A DNA stretch of 7,456 bases. Origin: an uncultured Bacteroidales bacterium (GTDB lineage Bacteria; Bacteroidota; Bacteroidia; Bacteroidales; UBA3663). Below the pieces are notes generated by a model. That model saw only the letters and a program-made list of their open reading frames with translations. It searched no databases and was not told the DNA's origin. The translations under genes were made by a program, and so were the position numbers. Positions 1 to 4,799 of this stretch are shown here, one piece after another; the stretch's first letter is position 1, and each line of letters begins with the position of its first letter. Where the stretch lies: NCBI GenBank assembly GCA_937899265.1, contig CALBPV010000122.1, forward strand, positions 1 to 7,456. Reading direction: 5' to 3'.

Positions 1-123
1 TGCAAACGTGCAAATCGATTCCCGAACTTCGCGTAAGCATTTGCAAGCGTGCAAATCGATTCCCGAACTTCGCGCAACGATTTGTAAACGTGCAAACCGA
101 TTCCCGAACTTCGCGTAACGATT
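1..123. repeat. 41-bp tandem repeat array, three copies, likely truncated at left edge
   Basis: Three contiguous copies lie at 1-41, 42-82 and 83-123, each exactly 41 bp, and each pair differs at four positions (about 90% identity). The most constant core is GTGCAAA(T/C)CGATTCCCG followed by AACTTCGCG. At copy junctions the sequence forms inverted repeats around a 4-nt centre, for example ATTTGCA and TGCAAAT around AGCG at the copy 1/2 junction; the copy 2/3 junction has the same layout with one mismatch and one wobble. After 123 only a degenerate trace continues (TGTACGT at 124-130, GTGTAAATC near 140-148). The unit is not a multiple of three and contains TAA on the plus strand, so it is not a plus-strand coding repeat. 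Copies abut without unique spacers, so it is not CRISPR. Its function is unknown; an array of protein-binding sites or a structured leader of a leftward gene beyond the window are possible. Confidence 0.9.
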
Positions 124-169
124 TGTACGTTTCGGAAGGTGTAAATCTGAGTTTGACGTGCTTAAAACG

Positions 170-215
170 TATATTTGCTACCGCAAAGATATAATGTCCA
201 CGAATTATCATTAAA
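170..215 (-). promoter_or_regulatory. possible leftward promoter with an opposed -7-like box
   Basis: On the minus strand TATCTTTG (184-191) matches the Bacteroidota -7 consensus TAnnTTTG. Twenty nt upstream, at 212-215, is TTTA, a 3/4 match to the -33 TTTG. Immediately to the left, on the plus strand, is another perfect -7-like box, TATATTTG (170-177), but its nearest TTTG (152-155) is only 14 nt away, which is too short. The two boxes form an imperfect inverted repeat around TACC. A leftward transcript would begin near 178 and run through the 41-bp repeats toward a gene outside the window. This is motif matching only. Confidence 0.3.
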
Positions 216-220
216 TATTT

Positions 221-260
221 ATTCATGACCATTCGTGAACATTCATGGTCATTCGTGTTA
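221..260. repeat. four 10-bp direct repeats (ATTCATG/ATTCGTG) with embedded dyad
   Basis: Four consecutive 10-mers begin with ATTCATG (221), ATTCGTG (231), ATTCATG (241) and ATTCGTG (251), so A and G alternate at the fifth base and the period is exactly one helical turn. Overlaid on this is a perfect 8-bp inverted repeat, ATGACCAT (225-232) and ATGGTCAT (245-252), with a 12-nt loop. A fifth ATTCGTG occurs in inverted orientation at 199-205. Such phasing fits cooperative protein binding on one DNA face, or a dispersed intergenic repeat family. No coding function is apparent. Confidence 0.75.
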
Positions 261-308
261 AAAAGATAATCTCGGTGTCGATTGATGTTCTGTTATGCGC
301 CCCTTACT

Positions 309-343
309 TTATCCCTGAATCTCCAATGATTGTTTCGGGATAA
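309..343 (-). other. weak stem-loop downstream of ychF
   Basis: TTATCCC (309-315) and GGGATAA (337-343) form a 7-bp stem just past the ychF stop. It can be extended inside by GAA/TTC and CAA/TTG pairs, with one bulge and an internal loop. There is no U-tract directly after the stem in the minus direction; the nearest T-run on that strand is about 45 nt further on (260-264). It may be a 3'-end or stability hairpin for the ychF mRNA rather than a canonical intrinsic terminator. Confidence 0.35.
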
Positions 344-353
344 GCGGGTGGAA

Positions 354-1454
354 TCAGACGTTGAAACGGAAATGCATGATGTCTCCGTCCTGGACGATGT
401 AGTCTTTGCCCTCGATGCCGAGACGGCCGGCTTCCTTGACAGCAGCTTCGGAGCCGTACTGGATGTAGTCCTCATACTTGATGACCTCGGCGCGGATGAA
501 TCCCTTCTCGAAGTCGGTGTGGATGATGCCGGCACACTGGGGAGCCTTCATGCCGCGACGGAAAGTCCATGCTTTGACTTCCATCTCGCCGGCCGTGATG
601 TAGGTCTGGAGGTTGAGGAGACGGTAGGCAGCCTGGATGAGGCGGGTGACGCCGGATTCCTTGAGTCCAATCTCATCGAGGAACATCTGACGTTCCTCCC
701 AAGTGTCGAGTTCTGCAATTTCGGACTCTATCTTGGCAGCGAGGACGAGGACTTCGGCCTGTTCGTCGGCCACAGCGCGACGTACCTCCTCGACGTAGTG
801 GTTGCCGTTGACGGCAGAGGCTTCATCGACGTTGCAGACGTAGAGGATGGGCTTGGAGGTGAGGAGGAAGAGGTCGTGGAGGACAGCTTCCTCTTCTTCG
901 TTCTGCGGGGGCACGGTACGGGCGGACTTGCCCTGTTCGAGGGCGGCCTTGATGCGTTCCATGAGCGCGACCTGTACCTTGGCGAGTTTGTCGCCGGCAG
1001 AAGCGGTCTTTTGGAGACGGGGCAGACGCTGCTCGATGGTCTCGAGGTCCTTGAGCTGGAGTTCAGTGTCGATAATCTCCTTGTCGCGTACGGGGTTGAC
1101 CGAGCCGTCCACATGGGTGACATTGTCGTCGTCGAAACAACGGAGCACGTGGATGATGGCATCGGTCTCTCGGATGTTGGCGAGGAATTTATTGCCAAGT
1201 CCTTCACCCTTGGAGGCACCCTTGACGAGGCCGGCGATATCGACAATCTCGACGGTGGCGGGCACGATACGTCCGGGATGAACCAACTCGGCGAGACGGT
1301 TGAGCCGTTCGTCGGGCACGGTGATGACACCCACGTTGGGTTCGATGGTGCAGAAGGGGAAATTAGCGGCCTGCGCCTTGGCGGACGACAGGCAATTGAA
1401 AAGCGTCGATTTGCCCACATTGGGCAGTCCGACGATACCACATTGTAAAGCCAT
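354..1454 (-). CDS. ychF: redox-regulated/ribosome-associated P-loop ATPase YchF
   Basis: This is a 366-residue protein, full length for YchF/OLA1, a cytoplasmic Obg-related P-loop NTPase that prefers ATP and binds ribosomes. G1 is GLPNVGKST (9-17), the switch threonine sits in CTIEPN (T36), G3 is DIAGL (72-76), and the G4 position reads NVDE (208-211) rather than NKxD, which fits relaxed guanine specificity. H114 in DNVTHV matches the histidine reported as critical for ATP hydrolysis in E. coli YchF. A helical, charged segment spans about 125-200, and the C-terminal TGS domain covers about 282-366, ending in the family-typical HFRFNV. The start at MALQCGIVGLPN was chosen because the family begins there; an in-frame ATG 27 codons upstream would add a stretch with no resemblance to YchF. 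The gene is monocistronic as far as can be seen, divergent from nadB, with a promoter at 1554-1585. Confidence 0.97.
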   Translation of the reverse strand: MALQCGIVGLPNVGKSTLFNCLSSAKAQAANFPFCTIEPNVGVITVPDERLNRLAELVHPGRIVPATVEIVDIAGLVKGASKGEGLGNKFLANIRETDAIIHVLRCFDDDNVTHVDGSVNPVRDKEIIDTELQLKDLETIEQRLPRLQKTASAGDKLAKVQVALMERIKAALEQGKSARTVPPQNEEEEAVLHDLFLLTSKPILYVCNVDEASAVNGNHYVEEVRRAVADEQAEVLVLAAKIESEIAELDTWEERQMFLDEIGLKESGVTRLIQAAYRLLNLQTYITAGEMEVKAWTFRRGMKAPQCAGIIHTDFEKGFIRAEVIKYEDYIQYGSEAAVKEAGRLGIEGKDYIVQDGDIMHFRFNV

Positions 1455-1548
1455 TATAAGATATTTTCTATTTGTTCTGTGATAAACAGTTATGAGCGAT
1501 GGGAAATGACAAAAAAAAGGACTTTTCGGAGCCAATCGGTGTCATTTC
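1455..1548 (-). promoter_or_regulatory. ychF 5' leader with terminator-like element and long-range dyad
   Basis: If transcription starts near 1548, the ychF leader is about 94 nt. Its 5' end reads GAAATGAC (1548-1541), which is perfectly complementary to GTCATTTC (1510-1503) further down the leader. Between these arms lies a short GC stem, GGCT pairing with AGTCC with one bulged U, in 1519-1533, followed at once by eight U residues (1518-1511). The layout resembles an attenuator: a weak hairpin plus U-tract enclosed by a competing 8-bp stem. No known riboswitch class is recognised, and the inner hairpin is weak, so this may be coincidental. Confidence 0.3.
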
Positions 1549-1553
1549 GGCTG

Positions 1554-1585
1554 CAAAGTTAGGCATTTTGAACGAATTATCCAAA
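1554..1585 (-). promoter_or_regulatory. ychF promoter (Bacteroidota sigma-ABfr type)
   Basis: On the minus strand the -33 box is TTTG (1582-1585) and the -7 box is TAACTTTG (1554-1561), with a 20-nt spacer. Both match the Bacteroidota consensus TTTG/TAnnTTTG exactly. The predicted start is about 1547-1549. The -33 box lies six bases from the -33 box of the divergent nadB promoter, so the two polymerase sites overlap or abut. Confidence 0.8.
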
Positions 1586-1590
1586 TTTAT

Positions 1591-1621
1591 TTTGTTTTTT
1601 TGTCGATTTATTGTATCTTTG
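1591..1621 (+). promoter_or_regulatory. nadB promoter (Bacteroidota sigma-ABfr type)
   Basis: The -33 box is TTTG (1591-1594) and the -7 box is TATCTTTG (1614-1621), with a 19-nt spacer, an exact match to TTTG/TAnnTTTG. The start is expected near 1627, giving a leader of about 25 nt before the nadB ATG at 1652. The leader is AT-rich with no Shine-Dalgarno sequence, as is common in this phylum. Confidence 0.82.
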
Positions 1622-1651
1622 CATCAAAGAATTTAACCTATATAAGCCAAA

Positions 1652-3244
1652 ATGCAAAAAAAATATGACTTTTTGGTGATTGGCAGCGGAATTGCCGGCA
1701 TGAGCTTCGCACTGAAAGTGGCGGATGCCGGAAAAGTTGCCCTCATCTGCAAAACCAGCCTCGAGGAGTCGAACACGAGTCTGGCTCAGGGCGGTGTGTC
1801 GAGTGTGACCGACCTGACGGTGGATAATTTCGACAAACACATCCACGACACGATGGTGGCCGGCGACTGGCTGAGCGACCCGAAGGCGGTGGAGCTGGTG
1901 GTGAAGAACGCCCCGGCCCAGATACAGCAGATGGTGGAGTGGGGCGTGGACTTCGATCGGAAAGAGGACGGTTCGTTCGACCTGCACAGAGAGGGCGGCC
2001 ACTCGGAGTTTCGCATCCTGCACCACGCCGACAACACGGGAGCCGAGATTCAGAACTCGCTCATCCGGAAGGTGAAGGAACACAAGAACATCGAAGTGCT
2101 GGAGCACCATTTCGCCATTGAAATCCTGACGCAACACCACCTGGGTGTGGAAGTGACACGCCGCACGCCCGACATCGAGTGTTTCGGAGCCTATGTGCTG
2201 AACGAACAGACAGGTGCCATAGACACCTACCTGGCCAAAATCACGATGATGGCCACCGGCGGCGTGGGCATGGTCTATCAGACCTCGACCAATCCGCCCA
2301 TCGCCACAGGCGACGGCATCGCAATGGTCTATCGTGCCAAGGGTACGGTGGAGGGAATGGAATTCGTGCAGTTCCACCCCACGGCTCTCTACCATCCCGG
2401 CGACCACCCGAACTTCCTCATCACGGAAGCCATGAGAGGTTACGGAGGCATACTGCGCACCCTCGACGGACAAGAGTTCATGCAGAAGTACGACCCGCGT
2501 CTGAGCCTGGCTCCGCGCGACATCGTGGCGCGAGCCATCGACCACGAGATGAAGGTGAGGGGCGAGGACCACGTCTATCTGGACGTGACCCACAAAGACC
2601 CGGAGGAGACCAAGCATCACTTCCCGAACATCTACGAGAAATGCCTGAGCTACGGCATAGACATCACGAAACACTGTATTCCGGTGGTTCCCTGTCACCA
2701 CTATATGTGTGGCGGCATCAAGGTGGATTACAACGGACAGAGCTCCATCAACCGGCTGTATGCCGCAGGAGAATGTTCGTGCACGGGTCTGCACGGAGGC
2801 AACCGTCTGGCCTCGAACTCGCTGATAGAAGCCATCGTCTATGCCGACCTGGCTGCCAAACACGCCGTGCCGCGACTGAAGAATCTGGAGTACAGAACCG
2901 ACATACCGCGATGGAACGACGATGGAACCCTGCCCCACGAGGAGCTGGTGCTCATCTCGCAGTCGATGCACGAGGTGCAGGAAATCATGGCCACATACGT
3001 GGGCATCGTCCGTTCGAACCTCCGCCTCAAGAGAGCGTGGACCCGACTGGACATCAACTACGAAGAGACCGAAAAACTCTTTATGCGTTCGAAGGTGAAC
3101 CGCTCTATCTGCGAACTCCGCAACATGGTGAACGTAGGCTACCTCATCATGCGGCAGGCCATGGAGCGCAAGGAGAGCCGCGGACTGCACTACTCGATAG
3201 ACTATCCGCCCGAGAAGAAAGAGGTGGAAGCCTTCGACAAATAA
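1652..3244 (+). CDS. nadB: L-aspartate oxidase NadB
   Basis: This 530-residue flavoprotein oxidises L-aspartate to iminoaspartate, which NadA condenses with dihydroxyacetone phosphate to quinolinate in de novo NAD synthesis. In anaerobes fumarate can serve as electron acceptor in place of oxygen (known for E. coli NadB). The FAD dinucleotide-binding motif GSGIAG is at 11-16 and SLAQGG at 43-48. The REGGHS segment is at 113-118 and FHPTAL at 241-246 (H242). APRD supplies R289, and PCHHYMCGG supplies H349/H350. These line up closely with active-site residues of E. coli NadB (E121, H244, R290, H351). AAGECSCTGLHGGNRLASNS at 371-390 is the second FAD-contact block; the C-terminal helical domain follows. 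These features favour NadB over the related succinate dehydrogenase/fumarate reductase flavoproteins. No signal peptide. nadA and nadC are not adjacent in this window. It shares a terminator with the convergent trpB2. Confidence 0.96.
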   Translation: MQKKYDFLVIGSGIAGMSFALKVADAGKVALICKTSLEESNTSLAQGGVSSVTDLTVDNFDKHIHDTMVAGDWLSDPKAVELVVKNAPAQIQQMVEWGVDFDRKEDGSFDLHREGGHSEFRILHHADNTGAEIQNSLIRKVKEHKNIEVLEHHFAIEILTQHHLGVEVTRRTPDIECFGAYVLNEQTGAIDTYLAKITMMATGGVGMVYQTSTNPPIATGDGIAMVYRAKGTVEGMEFVQFHPTALYHPGDHPNFLITEAMRGYGGILRTLDGQEFMQKYDPRLSLAPRDIVARAIDHEMKVRGEDHVYLDVTHKDPEETKHHFPNIYEKCLSYGIDITKHCIPVVPCHHYMCGGIKVDYNGQSSINRLYAAGECSCTGLHGGNRLASNSLIEAIVYADLAAKHAVPRLKNLEYRTDIPRWNDDGTLPHEELVLISQSMHEVQEIMATYVGIVRSNLRLKRAWTRLDINYEETEKLFMRSKVNRSICELRNMVNVGYLIMRQAMERKESRGLHYSIDYPPEKKEVEAFDK

Positions 3245-3254
3245 CTTCTCAAAC

Positions 3255-3300
3255 GAAAAAGAGCTGCAAGCCCGAAAGGACTTGCAGCTTCTTTTTGTTT
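3255..3300. terminator. bidirectional intrinsic terminator between nadB and trpB2
   Basis: A perfect 9-bp stem, AGCTGCAAG (3262-3270) with CTTGCAGCT (3281-3289), is capped by a C-A mismatch, two further C-G pairs and a GAAA tetraloop (3274-3277). T-rich tracts follow on both strands: TCTTTTTGTTT on the plus strand (3290-3300) for nadB, and CTTTTTCG on the minus strand (about 3254-3261) for trpB2. It sits 18 nt past the nadB stop and 28 nt past the trpB2 stop, so it serves both convergent genes. Confidence 0.93.
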
Positions 3301-3316
3301 GCGACCGGAGGAAGGA

Positions 3317-4672
3317 TTACTTCGGAAGGTCGGTGAGATAGGACTGAATCTCCTGGTCGGTGACGGTGTAGTTGCAGAGGTCGCCGGAGATGAAGGAGTC
3401 GTAGGAGGGCATGTCGATGAGTCCGTGACCGGAGAGGTTGAAGAGAAGAACCTTGGAAGTGCCTTCCTCCTTGCACTTGAGAGCCTCGCGAATGGTGGCC
3501 GCAATGGCGTGGCACGACTCGGGAGCGGGGATGATGCCCTCGGTGCGTGCGAAGAGCGTACCTGCCTCGAAGGTCTCGAGCTGCGGGATATCGACACCCT
3601 GCATGAGGCCGTCCTTGATGAGTTGGGAGACAATGACACCGGCACCGTGGTAGCGGAGACCGCCGGCATGGATGTTGGAGGGCTTGAAGCCGTGACCCAA
3701 GGTGAACATGGGAAGGAGGGGCGTATAGCCGGCCTCGTCACCGAAGTCGTAGGCGAATGTGCCTCGCGTGAGTTTGGGACAGCTGTTGGGCTCGGCAGCA
3801 ATGAATTCGGTCTTGCGTCCCTCGAGGATGTTGTGGCGCATGAAGGGGAAAGCGATGCCGCCAAAGTTGGAACCGCCGCCGAAGCAGGCAATCACCTTGT
3901 CGGGATATTCGCCAGCCATCTCCATCTGCTTCTCGGCCTCGAGACCGATGACGGTCTGGTGGAGAGAAACGTGGTTGAGGACAGAACCGAGAGTGTATTT
4001 ACAGTTGGGTGTCGTGGTGGCAAGCTCGATGGCCTCGGAGATGGCCGTGCCGAGCGAACCGCTGTGCGTGGGGTCCTTGGTGAGGATGTCCTTGCCGGCG
4101 CGGGTGGACATGGAGGGAGAGCCCTCGACGCTGGCACCGAAGGTACGCATGATGAGGGAGCGGTAGGGCTTCTGCTGCATGGTGAGCTTCACCTGATAGA
4201 CGGCGCACTCGAGGCCATAGACCTTGGCGGCATAGGAGAGGGCAGCGCCCCACTGGCCGGCACCGGTCTCGGTGGTGACGTTGGTGGTGCCTTCCTGCTT
4301 GCAGTAGTAGCACTGGGGAAGGGCAGAGTTGATTTTGTGGGAGCCGAGGGGATTGACGCTCTCGTTCTTGAAGTAGATGTGGGCGGGCGTGTCGAGGGCT
4401 TTCTCGAGCTCATAGGCGCGCACCAAAGGTGTAGAACGGTAGAAGCGGTACTTCTCCTGCACCTCCTCGGGAATGTCTATCCAGGCGTGTTCCTGGTCAA
4501 GCTCCTGCTTGGAACATTCGTAGGCGAAGATGTGGCTGAGGTCCTCGGCCGAGAGAGGCTGACGGGTGGCAGGGTTGAGCGGAAGGCCGGGCTTGTGAAC
4601 CATGTCGGCCTGGATGTTATACCACTGCGTGGGGAGGTCTTTCTCCTCCAAGATGAATTTTTTCTGTTTCAT
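3317..4672 (-). CDS. trpB: TrpB2-type tryptophan synthase beta chain (PLP enzyme), without adjacent trpA
   Basis: This 451-residue fold-type II PLP enzyme belongs to the TrpB2 subgroup: it is longer than TrpB1 (about 400), with an N-terminal extension of some 80 residues before the STPLVRA segment. The Schiff-base lysine is K113 in GSHKINSA (110-117), the catalytic-loop glutamate is E135 in TETGAGQWG (134-142), and the phosphate-binding loop is GGGSNFGG (265-272). EGIIPAPESCHA (378-389) and NLSGHG (412-417) are C-terminal TrpB signatures; the latter replaces the SGRGDKD-like ending of TrpB1. The family reaction is indole plus L-serine to L-tryptophan. TrpB2 proteins generally act apart from a standard TrpA partner, and no other trp gene is nearby, so indole salvage or another beta-replacement or serine-consuming role is plausible. 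It has its own promoter at 4725-4756, converges on nadB, and has no Shine-Dalgarno sequence. Confidence 0.93.
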   Translation of the reverse strand: MKQKKFILEEKDLPTQWYNIQADMVHKPGLPLNPATRQPLSAEDLSHIFAYECSKQELDQEHAWIDIPEEVQEKYRFYRSTPLVRAYELEKALDTPAHIYFKNESVNPLGSHKINSALPQCYYCKQEGTTNVTTETGAGQWGAALSYAAKVYGLECAVYQVKLTMQQKPYRSLIMRTFGASVEGSPSMSTRAGKDILTKDPTHSGSLGTAISEAIELATTTPNCKYTLGSVLNHVSLHQTVIGLEAEKQMEMAGEYPDKVIACFGGGSNFGGIAFPFMRHNILEGRKTEFIAAEPNSCPKLTRGTFAYDFGDEAGYTPLLPMFTLGHGFKPSNIHAGGLRYHGAGVIVSQLIKDGLMQGVDIPQLETFEAGTLFARTEGIIPAPESCHAIAATIREALKCKEEGTSKVLLFNLSGHGLIDMPSYDSFISGDLCNYTVTDQEIQSYLTDLPK

Positions 4673-4724
4673 AATTCAAAAAAGTTATACAATAATCAGG
4701 GTGTCATTTCTTGTAAATGCGGTG

Positions 4725-4756
4725 CAAATATAGTCAATAAAAAGGGAATGACCAAA
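4725..4756 (-). promoter_or_regulatory. trpB2 promoter (Bacteroidota sigma-ABfr type)
   Basis: On the minus strand the -33 box TTTG (4753-4756) and the -7 box TATATTTG (4725-4732) are separated by 20 nt, again an exact consensus match. The start is expected near 4718-4720, giving a leader of about 47 nt. The promoter lies in the 127-bp gap after mutS2, so trpB2 can be expressed independently of the upstream operon. No trp leader peptide with tandem Trp codons is visible in the short leader. Confidence 0.78.
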
Positions 4757-4792
4757 TTTTCGAGCCGGAAAATAATAATATGAGGAAAATTT
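4754..4792. other. AT-rich inverted repeat between mutS2 and trpB2
   Basis: AAATTTTC (4754-4761) and GAAAATTT (4785-4792) are perfect 8-bp arms with a 23-nt loop, just past the mutS2 stop, and the left arm overlaps the trpB2 -33 box. The arms are nearly all A/T and no T-run follows closely in the minus direction, so it is a poor terminator. It could be an operator or chance in an AT-rich gap. Confidence 0.25.
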
Positions 4793-4799
4793 AATCTTT

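Noticed and set aside
1..123. CRISPR array
   Set aside because: Copies abut directly; the stretch between conserved cores is short and similar in every copy, so there are no unique spacers, and no cas genes are present.
1..260. Replication origin with iterons
   Set aside because: No replication initiator gene is present and no DnaA box (TTATCCACA) was seen near the repeats; surrounding genes are ordinary chromosomal ones.
257..290. Intrinsic terminator for ychF using the T-run at 260-264 (minus strand)
   Set aside because: The only stem before the T-run is about four base pairs (AATC/GATT) with an 8-nt loop, too weak to call.
330..1448. 372-residue open frame antisense to ychF
   Set aside because: It is the codon-aligned mirror of ychF; the Asp/Gly/Val-rich composition reflects the complement of ychF codons and no domain is visible.
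1455..1535. 27-codon N-terminal extension of ychF from an upstream ATG
   Set aside because: The extension has no resemblance to YchF proteins, which start a few residues before the G1 motif; MALQCGIVGLPN fits the family start.
1577..3190. 537-residue open frame antisense to nadB
   Set aside because: It is codon-aligned with nadB, so it stays open merely because nadB lacks TTA, CTA and TCA codons. Its His/Val-rich translation resembles no family, and nadB has full catalytic motifs and a matching promoter.
2179..3336. 385-residue frame overlapping nadB on the same strand
   Set aside because: It is Arg/His/Pro-rich and of low complexity, a shifted-frame product of GC-rich nadB codons, and runs through the terminator hairpin.
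4673..4720. Trp attenuator leader peptide ahead of trpB2
   Set aside because: The leader is only about 47 nt and contains no small ORF with tandem Trp codons and no terminator/antiterminator pair.
3299..4783. 494-residue open frame antisense to trpB2
   Set aside because: It is the codon-aligned mirror of trpB2, Gly/Glu/Val-rich with no recognisable domain, and it starts inside the nadB terminator region.
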